A DNA stretch of 64,000 nucleotides, taken from assembly GCA_022486625.1 (NCBI GenBank), contig JAKVKH010000016.1, forward strand, positions 1 to 64,000. Direction: 5' to 3'. Under the pieces are notes generated by a model, which saw only the letters and a list, made by a program, of their open reading frames with translations, did no database searches and was not told the origin of the DNA. The position numbers were made by a program, and so were the translations under genes. This document shows, one piece after another, positions 26,395-34,200 of this stretch. The number at the start of each line of letters is the position of its first letter. Position 1 is the stretch's first letter. Source of the DNA: Butyrivibrio sp. (lineage in GTDB: Bacteria > Bacillota > Clostridia > Lachnospirales > Lachnospiraceae).

Positions 26395-27117
26395 TCACAG
26401 TCTGATATCAACATGAACATCTTCGGTCTGCGCTCCATCAGCAGAGTCATCCTTCTTCGTTTCATTCTCATTTTTATTGATATCTTTCTTATCTGTGTCC
26501 GCTGATTTTGTCCGATCAGCCTTTGCCGCTTTCTCCATGACGTCAGAAACATCTGCAAGCGTTGACATCTGTGTCTCCCTGACTCCCTGCATTCTTCCTG
26601 TAATATCTGTCAGTTCAGCTTCCTTCCTTTCTGTACCTGCGCCTCTGCTCTGATCCAGTTTTATTTCTGACCTGAGCACACCGGCTTTTCCTTCCATCTC
26701 TGTGTACACACTGCCCTGTACTTTTGCCTGTTTCATGGAAACACCTGCAGAAATCATCGCCTGCATCCCTGCACCTGAAAGTCCTCTATTACTTTCTTCT
26801 GATTTTTGAATCTGATTATTGCCATTCTGCACGTCATCCATTGATGCATTTTGCGCCTGTTGTTCCTGTCTCTGTTCGATCTGGTACTGCCTCAGCTGTT
26901 GCTGCAGGCTCATAATTTCCTGCTGAATTTCCTGACGTTTTTTCATCTTGTCTTCCTCAGACATTTTATCATTTGAAGACAGATCCTGTAATTCTTTCTG
27001 TGCATTTGCAATCTGCTGCTGAATATTCTTCGTGTAAGCATCCGTTGATGCACTTTGCAGATTCGCTGCATTATACGCCGTTGTTTTTTCTGAGCTGCCG
27101 ATACGATTTATGGTCAT
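26395..27117 (-). CDS. FlxA-like coiled-coil protein
   Basis: A 240-residue hydrophilic protein. Residues 30-90 form a heptad-rich segment (IQQQIANAQKELQDLSSND, then QEIMSLQQQLRQYQIEQRQ), matching my memory of the FlxA-like family. The middle holds Gly/Met/Ala-rich SGAGMQAMISAGVSMKQA, and the last 60 residues are charged and Lys/Asp-rich. There is no signal peptide or helix. FlxA was named as a flagellar-class gene in E. coli, but no flagellar genes are in this window and clostridial members occur in non-motile species too. ATG 27117 follows GAGGTG by five bases. Function unknown. Confidence 0.6.
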   Translation of the reverse strand: MTINRIGSSEKTTAYNAANLQSASTDAYTKNIQQQIANAQKELQDLSSNDKMSEEDKMKKRQEIQQEIMSLQQQLRQYQIEQRQEQQAQNASMDDVQNGNNQIQKSEESNRGLSGAGMQAMISAGVSMKQAKVQGSVYTEMEGKAGVLRSEIKLDQSRGAGTERKEAELTDITGRMQGVRETQMSTLADVSDVMEKAAKADRTKSADTDKKDINKNENETKKDDSADGAQTEDVHVDIRL

Positions 27118-27235
27118 GTCACACCTCACTGTTTTTCCATAAACAGAAAAAATATTATTATACTTCTACATATCTTATATCGGTCTGTAACCATATTTTT
27201 TATATCAATTTCTGAAAACAGGCTCTGCTGATTCA

Positions 27236-27269
27236 CACAAAAAGAGGCTCCGTTTTCACGGAACCTCTT
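27236..27269 (-). terminator. Terminator of the infC-rpmI-rplT operon
   Basis: GAGGCTCCG (27244-27252) and CGGAACCTC (27259-27267) pair with one internal mismatch pair, and five T follow on the minus strand. It starts about 33 bases past the rplT stop. Confidence 0.8.
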
Positions 27270-27301
27270 CGTCTTTATTCAAATCTGAATATCAGATTTA
27301 A

Positions 27302-27658
27302 TTATGCAATCTTTGTCTTTGCAAGCTCGGCAAGGGTCTTGAAACCTTCTGCATCGTTTACTGCAAGCTCTGCAAGCATCTTTCTGTTGATGTCAACACC
27401 AGCCAGCTTAAGACCGTACATCAGTTTGCTGTAAGAAAGACCGTTCATTCTTGCTGCTGCATTGATACGAACGATCCAAAGGGATCTCATATCTCTCTTC
27501 TTCTGCTTACGTCCGGCAAATGCTGACGTAAGTGCTCTCATAACGGACTGTCTGGCAACTCTGTACTGCTTAGATCTTGCTCCTCTGTAGCCCTTAGCGA
27601 GCTTTAATACTCTATTATGCTTCTTCTTGGCATTTAATGCGCCTTTAACTCTTGCCAT
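27302..27658 (-). CDS. rplT: 50S ribosomal protein L20
   Basis: A 118-residue basic protein with the family opening [30 protein letters not shown] split by [14 protein letters not shown], and [25 protein letters not shown] in the C-terminal RNA-binding half. It binds 23S rRNA early in assembly of the large subunit and in Firmicutes represses its own operon by binding the leader. Third gene of infC-rpmI-rplT. AGGAGG precedes ATG. Confidence 0.98.
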   Translation of the reverse strand: MARVKGALNAKKKHNRVLKLAKGYRGARSKQYRVARQSVMRALTSAFAGRKQKKRDMRSLWIVRINAAARMNGLSYSKLMYGLKLAGVDINRKMLAELAVNDAEGFKTLAELAKTKIA

Positions 27659-27697
27659 TATTATATCCTCCTAATCAATTTCTTCACCGGCCGAAAA

Positions 27698-27898
27698 TTA
27701 CATGTACGGTAAAATCTTCTTCATGTTCTGAATTGTCGTATGGTCAACCATAGCCGGCTGTCTTAAGTTTCTCTTTCTCTTAGTAGACTTCTTGGTTAAG
27801 ATATGGCGTTTGAACGCTTTGTTTCTCATTAACTTACCTGTGCCAGTCACCTTAAAACGCTTGGCAGCAGATCTGTTGGTCTTCATTTTGTGCTGCAT
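27698..27898 (-). CDS. rpmI: 50S ribosomal protein L35
   Basis: A 66-residue basic protein, [19 protein letters not shown] followed by [17 protein letters not shown], standard for L35. The usual start MPKMKT is MQHKMKT here; AGGAGG is properly spaced before that ATG. Middle gene of the operon. Confidence 0.98.
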   Translation of the reverse strand: MQHKMKTNRSAAKRFKVTGTGKLMRNKAFKRHILTKKSTKRKRNLRQPAMVDHTTIQNMKKILPYM

Positions 27899-27941
27899 AA
27901 TTAAATCCTCCTGTATTTCTGTGATTTACATGTGCCTCTTT

Positions 27942-28448
27942 TTAGTGTTTCTCAGCTAAAAACATTGTCATACTGCGGCCTTCGACCTTGGGCTGTTTTT
28001 CAACAACCGCAACATCTGCAACTGCTGCAGCAAAATCTGTCAGGATATGAACACTGGCACCCATATGTGCCATCTCACGTCCGCGGAAACGAAGCGTAAT
28101 CTTTACACGGTTTCCTTTGGAAAGAAACTTCTTGGCTGCACCGACCTTGGTATTCAGATCATTTGTGTCAATGTTGGGTGAAAGCCGGATTTCCTTGATG
28201 TCAACGATTTTCTGCTTTTTCTTGGCTTCCTTTGCTTTCTGAAGCTGCTCATATTTATACTTGCCGTAATCTACGATTTTGCATACAGGCGGTTTTGCAT
28301 TCGGCGCAATCTTTACAAGATCAACTCCGGCATCATCTGCTGCCTTCCTCGCATCCTGAATGGGCATGACTCCAAGAGCCTCTCCATCGGGTCCTACGAC
28401 ACGTACTTCTTTGTCCCTGATTTGCTCATTAATAAATAATTCGCTAAT
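27942..28448 (-). CDS. infC: Translation initiation factor IF-3, probable ATT start
   Basis: A 168-residue protein with FINEQIRDKEVRVVGPDGE (N-terminal domain), a Lys-rich linker at about 75-90 (AKEAKKKQKIVDIKEIRL) and the C-terminal ribosome-binding domain with RGREMAHMG. It binds the 30S subunit and checks start codons. I put the start at ATT 28448, giving ISELFINEQIRDKEV: GGAGG lies nine bases upstream, whereas the longer ATG frame begins inside the attenuator hairpin without a ribosome site. A non-standard AUU start is the classic device by which IF-3 limits its own synthesis in E. coli. First gene of the operon with rpmI and rplT. Confidence 0.93.
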   Translation of the reverse strand: MSELFINEQIRDKEVRVVGPDGEALGVMPIQDARKAADDAGVDLVKIAPNAKPPVCKIVDYGKYKYEQLQKAKEAKKKQKIVDIKEIRLSPNIDTNDLNTKVGAAKKFLSKGNRVKITLRFRGREMAHMGASVHILTDFAAAVADVAVVEKQPKVEGRSMTMFLAEKH

Positions 28449-28618
28449 GGTTTTATACCTCCGAACATAAAAAAGAAAGTGGACACGCAAGCGTATCCAC
28501 CTTATAATCAAACCATAATCTGCATCACGAGCAATGTTCTGCAGATCGTCTGAAAATATGAACGCCTATCAGCAAACGCCATAGGGTGAGAGTGGATACT
28601 CTGCTTTGTTATCAAACA
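28449..28618 (-). promoter_or_regulatory. L20-type leader with terminator/antiterminator
   Basis: On the minus strand the leader ends in a hairpin, GTGGATAC and GTGTCCAC around GCTTGC (28479-28500), followed by TTTCTTTTTT, a rho-independent terminator just before the infC ribosome site. About 90 bases earlier GTATCCAC (plus strand GTGGATAC, 28592-28599) is perfectly complementary to the terminator's first arm, so it can act as antiterminator. The layout fits the L20 autoregulatory leader of Firmicutes. L20 as effector is from knowledge of the family. Confidence 0.75.
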
Positions 28619-28624
28619 TCAGTT

Positions 28625-28653
28625 AATATATCACGTACGAAAGTACCTGTCAA
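28625..28653 (-). promoter_or_regulatory. Promoter of infC-rpmI-rplT
   Basis: TTGACA (minus strand of 28648-28653) and TATATT (28625-28630) are exactly 17 bases apart, a near-consensus sigma-A promoter. Transcription should start near 28618. It lies back to back with the LysR gene. Confidence 0.8.
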
Positions 28654-28674
28654 TACATTTTTTAAGGAGTTACA

Positions 28675-29562
28675 ATGACATCCAATCTTGAATACTACAA
28701 AGTCTTTTATTATGTTGCCAGATGTGGCGGCATCACCGCTGCTGCCGATCAGCTGTCCATTTCACAGCCGGCCGTCAGCCAGTCTGTAAAGCAGCTGGAA
28801 AGTACACTCGGTACCAGCCTTTTTCAACGGACTGCCCGTGGAATGAAGCTGACTGCAGAAGGCGAGCTTCTGTACGGATACATATCCAAAGGTTATGAAC
28901 AGATTGAGCTCGGTGAACATCGCCTTGAACAGATGCTGCATCTCGATGCCGGAGAAGTCCGTGTCGGCGCAAGTGACATGACACTTCGTTTCTTCCTGCT
29001 GCCTTATCTGGAGCAGTTCCATGAACTGTATCCGAATATCAAGGTAACCGTCACCAACGGTCCCACACCCGAAACGCTGCGCTATCTGGAGGATGACCGG
29101 ATTGATTTCGGTATTGTATCCACACCGTTTGAAAGTAAGCCCGGCATACGCTCTGCCGAAGTGCGTGAAATCTCTGACACATTCATTGCCGGGCGCCGTT
29201 TCACACAATATAAGAATCACATGTTGGATTTTCAGGATCTTGAATCCCTGCCGATGATTTCTCTTGAGGGCAACACCAGCACCCGTACCTATATCGACCG
29301 CTTTCTGAAAAAAAAAGGTGTCACCATTCATCCGGAATTTGAGCTTGCCACCAGCGATATGATCGTACAGTTCACGCTTCGTAACCTCGGCATCGGCTGT
29401 GTCGTATGTGACTTTGCAGAGGAATACATAAAAAGCGGAGTTCTCTTCGAACTCCGCTTCCACGAAATGATCCCGCACAGAAGCTTCTGCGTGATAACAG
29501 ACAGCTCACGTCCTCTGTCTGCTGCTTCTGCAAAGCTTCTGGAACTGATTCTTGGAAAATAA
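28675..29562 (+). CDS. LysR family transcriptional regulator
   Basis: A 295-residue regulator. Residues 1-60 are the winged HTH (LEYYKVFYYVARCGGITAAA, DQLSISQPAVSQSVKQLE, LFQRTARGMKLTAEGE). Residues 90-290 are a periplasmic-binding-like effector domain (VRVGASDMTLRFFLLPYLEQF). AAGGAG precedes ATG. It is divergent from the infC operon and convergent with the HAD gene; neither is an obvious target. The end of the gene holds an 11-bp hairpin that looks like a minus-strand terminator. Confidence 0.9.
   Translation: MTSNLEYYKVFYYVARCGGITAAADQLSISQPAVSQSVKQLESTLGTSLFQRTARGMKLTAEGELLYGYISKGYEQIELGEHRLEQMLHLDAGEVRVGASDMTLRFFLLPYLEQFHELYPNIKVTVTNGPTPETLRYLEDDRIDFGIVSTPFESKPGIRSAEVREISDTFIAGRRFTQYKNHMLDFQDLESLPMISLEGNTSTRTYIDRFLKKKGVTIHPEFELATSDMIVQFTLRNLGIGCVVCDFAEEYIKSGVLFELRFHEMIPHRSFCVITDSSRPLSAASAKLLELILGK
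29427..29459 (-). terminator. Terminator for the HAD gene embedded in the LysR coding sequence
   Basis: AAGCGGAGTTC (29433-29443) and GAACTCCGCTT (29449-29459) are perfect 11-base arms around TCTTC. Read on the minus strand they are followed by a T-run and then ATG. This is about 125 bases beyond the stop of the convergent HAD gene, inside the last tenth of the LysR gene. No other terminator separates the two. Confidence 0.6.
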
Positions 29563-29583
29563 AAATTCACTTTATTGCAGCAC

Positions 29584-30516
29584 TTACTGCGCATCTGTCA
29601 CAACGCCAAGCGCTTCCATTTCTGCAAGCACCTGCTGCCTGGACTTAAACTGAATCGCATGAATGCCAAGCGCAGCAGCAGCCTTCACATTGGGCTCTGT
29701 ATCATCAATAAAGATGCATGTATCGGGATCCAGCTGATAACGATCCATCAGCAGCCGGTAAATTGCCGGGTCGGGTTTGATCAACTGCTCACGGTAACTT
29801 AAGATACCGCCATCCACTTCATCCAGAAACCGCATTTCTTCCCTGCAGTCCGTCAGCGCCTTATGTGAGAAATTGGATAGTACCAGCACCTGATAGCCCT
29901 GCGCTTTCAATGCTCTGATCCAGGGAATCGTCTCCGGTCTTAAGGTAATCATGCCCTTCATATTCTCAAGTGCTGTTCTCAGCTGCGTCTCGATTTCAGG
30001 ATCGTTTTCCACAAAAGAGTCAAGAATCTGCTCATCTGTCAATACGCCCCGGTCGTATTCATTCCAGTCACTGTCATAAACCGATGCTGCAGCCATGCGC
30101 TCTGCCATTTCTTCGGAATTACCCTTGCTCAGATACAGATTCTTCCAGTCGAAATTGACAAGGACATTTCCAATATCAAAAACCACCGTCCTGATCTTTC
30201 CTTCCGGCTGCGGTTGAATCACATTACCGTTTTCATCATGCAGCTGATCACTCGTCATTGCATCAAGAGACGCAATTGTATGTTTTCTGGCATACACGCC
30301 GTATACCCAGATAAAGAGCCATACCACAATCGGAATCGTGATCGTCCCCGTCAGCGCCGACATAAAGATCTGACCCGCATCAGGCCCGAACGTCAGTGCC
30401 TGTACCAACAGTCCCACATATAACAGTACCAGCAGAATAATGCCGATCCATGCAGCAATCTGTTTCGGATTCAGTTTATTTCTGCGCTTTGCATTATCTT
30501 TTTTCAAATCTGTCAT
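29584..30516 (-). CDS. HAD-superfamily hydrolase with an N-terminal membrane anchor
   Basis: A 310-residue protein. Two hydrophobic helices at about 21-70 (IAAWIGIILLVLLYVGLLVQ and ITIPIVVWLFIWVYGVYA) are followed by a soluble HAD domain of subfamily IA: VVFDIGNVLVNFDW (nucleophile Asp), VLVLSNFSH (motif II), KPDPAIYRLL (Lys) and CIFIDDTEPNVKAAAALGI (motif IV). The domain alone resembles YihX-type sugar phosphate phosphatases, which normally lack a membrane anchor. The active site should face the cytoplasm. Substrate unknown. Confidence 0.8.
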   Translation of the reverse strand: MTDLKKDNAKRRNKLNPKQIAAWIGIILLVLLYVGLLVQALTFGPDAGQIFMSALTGTITIPIVVWLFIWVYGVYARKHTIASLDAMTSDQLHDENGNVIQPQPEGKIRTVVFDIGNVLVNFDWKNLYLSKGNSEEMAERMAAASVYDSDWNEYDRGVLTDEQILDSFVENDPEIETQLRTALENMKGMITLRPETIPWIRALKAQGYQVLVLSNFSHKALTDCREEMRFLDEVDGGILSYREQLIKPDPAIYRLLMDRYQLDPDTCIFIDDTEPNVKAAAALGIHAIQFKSRQQVLAEMEALGVVTDAQ

Positions 30517-30616
30517 AGATATTCCTTTTCACCTTTTTTATCCTGCATCATTCAGGATACGAAAATAATCATAACACCAACCGGTTTCCTCTGTCCATCC
30601 TGCAGATCTGTTTTCT

Positions 30617-30660
30617 GAAAAACAAAGAGGCAGATCCACCTGTGTGAACCTGCCTCTTTT
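30617..30660 (-). terminator. Rho-independent terminator of purA
   Basis: AGAGGCAG (30626-30633) and CTGCCTCT (30650-30657) form an 8-bp stem. On the minus strand TTGTTTTTC follows. It begins about 15 bases after the purA stop. Confidence 0.75.
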
Positions 30661-30672
30661 TCGTCACTGCTG

Positions 30673-31965
30673 TTACTTTGAAAGCGGACTCTTACGATAG
30701 ATAATGTCGCTTCTGCTCGGTCCGTTAGAAACCATGGTGATCGGATAGCCGATCTCCTGTTCAATGAACTCGATATACTTACGGCAGTTCTCCGGAAGAT
30801 CCTCATACTTTTTGATACCGCGGATATCACATTTCCAGCCGGGAAGCTTCTTATAAACCGGCTTTGCCTTCTCAAGAAGGTGAGTAACAGGGAAGTCTGT
30901 GCTGACCTTGCCATCGATGTCGTAGCCTACGCATACCGGTATCTCATCGAGATAGCCGAGTACATCCAGTACGGTAAACGCAACATCTGTAGCGCCCTGC
31001 AGTCTGCAGCCATATTTGCTGGCTACACAGTCATACCAGCCCATACGGCGGGGACGACCTGTGGTAGCGCCGTATTCACCGCCGTCACCACCACGTCTTC
31101 TGAGTTCATCTGCTTCATCTCCGAAGATCTCGGAGACAAACGCACCTGCGCCTACTGCGGAAGAGTAAGCCTTATTAACAACAACGATTTCCTTAATCTC
31201 ATAAGGCGGAATACCTGCGCCGATTGCGCCGTATGCTGCCAGTGTGGAGGAAGAGGTTACCATCGGGTAGATTCCGTGATCAGGATCCTTCATGGTTCCC
31301 AGCTGTCCTTCAAGAAGGATCGTCTTGCCGTCTTTTAATGCCTTATCAAGGAAAAGCGCTGTATCTGCAACAAACGGTTTTACCATATCACGGTACTCAT
31401 GCAGCGTATTCATCATCTCTGCAGCATCAATTGTCGGCTTGTGATAAAGGCTCTCAAGCAGAATGTTCTTCATGACAAGAACTCTCTCTACTTTTTCTTT
31501 TAACAGATCATCGTCAAAAAGTTCATTCACCTGGAAACCGATCTTGGCATATTTATCGGAATAGAAAGGAGCAATTCCTGACTTGGTGGAGCCAAATGAC
31601 TTACCGCCGAGTCTCTCCTCTTCATACTGATCGAAGAGTACATGATAAGGCATAACGATCTGGCATCTGTCAGAAATCAGAAGATTCGGCATCGGAACGT
31701 TCTTGTCCGTAATAGACTTCAGTTCCTTCATCAGTACCGGAATATTCAGCGCAACACCATTACCGATAATATTGGTAATCTTCTGGTGGAAAACACCTGA
31801 CGGTAACGTATGAAGTGCGAACTTACCATAATCGTTTACAATTGTGTGTCCTGCATTGGCACCGCCCTGGAATCTGATTACAACATCAGCCTCATCTGCC
31901 ATCATATCGGTGATCTTGCCCTTGCCTTCATCACCCCAGTTAGCACCTACAACTGCCTTTACCAT
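30673..31965 (-). CDS. purA: Adenylosuccinate synthetase
   Basis: A 430-residue enzyme joining aspartate to IMP with GTP hydrolysis, the first step from IMP to AMP. GANWGDEGKGKITDMMA at residues 7-23 is the GTP-binding loop with the catalytic Asp; GGANAGHTIV has the catalytic His; LLEGQLGTMKDPDHGIYP and GGDGGEYGATTGRPRRMGW are further family blocks. The length is normal. AGGAGG precedes ATG. The next step, purB, is at 49121-50554, not beside it. The 258-base stretch upstream (31966-32223) holds a possible promoter and the terminator of the ABC permease genes. Confidence 0.97.
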   Translation of the reverse strand: MVKAVVGANWGDEGKGKITDMMADEADVVIRFQGGANAGHTIVNDYGKFALHTLPSGVFHQKITNIIGNGVALNIPVLMKELKSITDKNVPMPNLLISDRCQIVMPYHVLFDQYEEERLGGKSFGSTKSGIAPFYSDKYAKIGFQVNELFDDDLLKEKVERVLVMKNILLESLYHKPTIDAAEMMNTLHEYRDMVKPFVADTALFLDKALKDGKTILLEGQLGTMKDPDHGIYPMVTSSSTLAAYGAIGAGIPPYEIKEIVVVNKAYSSAVGAGAFVSEIFGDEADELRRRGGDGGEYGATTGRPRRMGWYDCVASKYGCRLQGATDVAFTVLDVLGYLDEIPVCVGYDIDGKVSTDFPVTHLLEKAKPVYKKLPGWKCDIRGIKKYEDLPENCRKYIEFIEQEIGYPITMVSNGPSRSDIIYRKSPLSK

Positions 31966-32134
31966 AGAAAATTCCTCCTTGTAATTGCATGTATTTCAAA
32001 CAACGTAGTCATGTGACCGGTAAAAACTGTTTCTTTTCTCAGTCACCATGTGCTACTATACCGCATTCCTTTTCATAAGTAAAATCAATATTATTTATAT
32101 AAGTCATAATTATTGCTTATATTATTAAATGTAA

Positions 32135-32181
32135 TAAAAAACTGCAGTCTCTGACAGCTTCAAGGCGCAGAGACTACAGTT
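32135..32181 (-). terminator. Terminator of the sugar ABC transporter operon
   Basis: AACTGCAGTCTCTG (32140-32153) and CAGAGACTACAGTT (32168-32181) pair over 14 bases with one wobble, and on the minus strand a run of six T follows. It lies about 40 bases past the last permease gene. Confidence 0.8.
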
Positions 32182-32223
32182 TCGTGTCTGAAAAAACATT
32201 TTCGAATCACGTGAAGATAATGC

Positions 32224-33105
32224 TCAGCCCTTCACGGCACCGGCGGTCATACCATCGATAATATAACGCTGGAACAGAAGGAATACGACGAAGATCGGCA
32301 GAATCGCGAGCATGGAACCTGCGATCAGGACATCGTAGTTATTACCGTAAGGCGTCAGCAGTGTATTCAGACCGATTGTAAGTGTGAATTTGCTGGCACT
32401 GCGGAAGATCATCAACGGCCACAGCATGTTATTCCATGCACCCATCGCACACAGAATCGCCATTGCGGAAAATGCCGGCTTTACAATCGGCATCATGATG
32501 CGGACGGAAATATAATACTCGTTGGCACCATCAATTCTGCCTGCATCAAGCAGTTCTTTCGGAAGAGACAGCATATACTGATGGAAAAAGAAAATCGTTG
32601 AAGCACCGCACAGGCCAGGCAGAATAACACCGGCAAGGGTATCCATCAGTTTGAGCTGTGTCATTTCCTTATAAAGAGGCAGCAGCAGGATCTCGAACGG
32701 TACCATCATTGTCGCAATGACCAGGAAAAACAGGAAGTTCTTGAGCGGGAACTCATACATTGTCAGGCCATATGCAATGAAATAGCAGATCAGAAGTGTC
32801 AGTATCACAGATACGAGAGTCAGCACCATACTGTTCTTGAACCACATCCAGTATTTTGCTGAATCCGCATTCGGTGTAAACAGATACTTGTAGTTGTAAA
32901 GGCTCATGGTCTTGAAATCAAGGTTGATACTGAGTCCACGTCTGATCAGTTCACGTCCGGGCCGGAAGGAAGCCAGAAATCCGGAAAATACCGGAAAAAT
33001 GATAACCGCACTGATCAGTGCAAACCAGAGCGTTGCAAAAAAGCTGCCGATACCGTGTTTCACACGCATCCCTTTTTTCATTTCAGGAGAATTCTTTTCA
33101 CTCAT
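32224..33105 (-). CDS. Carbohydrate ABC transporter permease (MalG type)
   Basis: A 293-residue inner-membrane permease with six helices. The cytoplasmic coupling loop reads ELLDAGRIDGANEYYISVRIMMPIVKPA, the E-A-A motif that meets the ATPase, and the protein ends GMTAGAVKG as MalG-type permeases do. It pairs with the upstream permease and the binding protein. No ATPase gene is nearby, so a shared MsmK/MsiK-type ATPase elsewhere is expected. Confidence 0.93.
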   Translation of the reverse strand: MSEKNSPEMKKGMRVKHGIGSFFATLWFALISAVIIFPVFSGFLASFRPGRELIRRGLSINLDFKTMSLYNYKYLFTPNADSAKYWMWFKNSMVLTLVSVILTLLICYFIAYGLTMYEFPLKNFLFFLVIATMMVPFEILLLPLYKEMTQLKLMDTLAGVILPGLCGASTIFFFHQYMLSLPKELLDAGRIDGANEYYISVRIMMPIVKPAFSAMAILCAMGAWNNMLWPLMIFRSASKFTLTIGLNTLLTPYGNNYDVLIAGSMLAILPIFVVFLLFQRYIIDGMTAGAVKG

Positions 33106-33107
33106 GA

Positions 33108-34004
33108 TTATCTGTCCTCCTTCTTGAATGTTCCGTTCAGCGCCAGCTGAATAAAGTTAATGATAAGCGCAATAATCAACAGAACCACACCTACACAGCA
33201 GGCATAACCCATATCATCTTTTTCAATACCACGTTTATACAGATATCCGACAATCGTAAGACCGATATTCTTCGGTGAAGAATTCCCGGCCCACAGCATA
33301 AAGCTCTCAAGGAACATGGACAGACCGGCATATACCGAAATTGTCAGTACATAAATGGTGGTAGGCTTGATCAGCGGAATCGTGATAAATTTAAATCTCT
33401 GCCAGCCTGAAGCACCATCAATTTCCGCAGATTCATAAAGAGATTTATCAATTGCCTTGAGTCCGGACATGAAATACAGTGTATTGACACCGGTCCATCT
33501 CCAGCAGCAAAGCATCAGAAGTGCAATTTCACTTGTAACCTTGGACTTGAGCCATTTTATGGCAGGCAGCCCCAGCATTACCATCAGTACATTCATCTGA
33601 CCGGTTCTGTACTCGGAGAACATCAGTCTGAATAAGGTACCGGATATAACAACAGAAGTCAGTGCCGGCAGATACAGAAGTGCTTTCCACAGACCTTTTG
33701 CCTTTACCAGATTTCCATCCATCAGTACTGCATAGAGCATCGGGAACGGAATCAGAAGCAGGCAGGTAAACAGCATGTATTCAAAGCTGTTCAGGATTGC
33801 AGTATGGAAAACAGTATCTTTGAGCAGCTTCCCATAATTTTTGAATCCGACAAATTTGACAGAAATCGCTCCGATATCCTGGAAGCTCATGACAAAAGCG
33901 GAAATCAACGGATAGATCCAGAATATGATAAAACTAAGTATAAAAGGCAACGCAAAAATATATGGTGCCGTCTTCTGCGAATATAAGAATTTCTTTGCTT
34001 TCAT
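33108..34004 (-). CDS. Carbohydrate ABC transporter permease (MalF type)
   Basis: A 298-residue permease with six helices, opening with APYIFALPFILSFIIFWIYPL. The coupling loop is SLYESAEIDGASGWQRFKFITIPLIKP. ATG at 34004 was chosen; a GTG three codons earlier is only two bases from AGGAGG. It ends two bases before the second permease. The binding-protein gene lies upstream behind a stable hairpin. Confidence 0.92.
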   Translation of the reverse strand: MKAKKFLYSQKTAPYIFALPFILSFIIFWIYPLISAFVMSFQDIGAISVKFVGFKNYGKLLKDTVFHTAILNSFEYMLFTCLLLIPFPMLYAVLMDGNLVKAKGLWKALLYLPALTSVVISGTLFRLMFSEYRTGQMNVLMVMLGLPAIKWLKSKVTSEIALLMLCCWRWTGVNTLYFMSGLKAIDKSLYESAEIDGASGWQRFKFITIPLIKPTTIYVLTISVYAGLSMFLESFMLWAGNSSPKNIGLTIVGYLYKRGIEKDDMGYACCVGVVLLIIALIINFIQLALNGTFKKEDR

Positions 34005-34109
34005 AATATTCACACCCTCCTTATAATCTGAAGCAGTTCAGGTGTTATCGCAAGGACAGCGCACCCGTTAAAGCCGAAAATTAATAAAATGGTTCTTTAC
34101 CTTATTATT

Positions 34110-34163
34110 GGGAGGTGCCCTGTAAGCAGTTATTGCTTCCGTCTGCCTTGAAGGACCCCTCCC
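34110..34163 (-). other. Intercistronic hairpin between binding protein and permease genes
   Basis: GGGAGGTGCCC (34110-34120) and GGACCCCTCCC (34153-34163) can pair around a 32-base loop. No T-run follows, so it is more likely to stabilise the upstream mRNA or cause partial termination, as often seen after binding-protein genes whose product is needed in excess. Confidence 0.5.
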
Positions 34164-34200
34164 TTTTATCTGTATCTGTTAATCTGCAAACCGGCGAAGA

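Noticed and set aside
26395-27117. Flagellar operon marker (FlxA-like)
   Set aside because: No flagellar gene is nearby and the family also occurs in non-motile Clostridia, so motility is not inferred.
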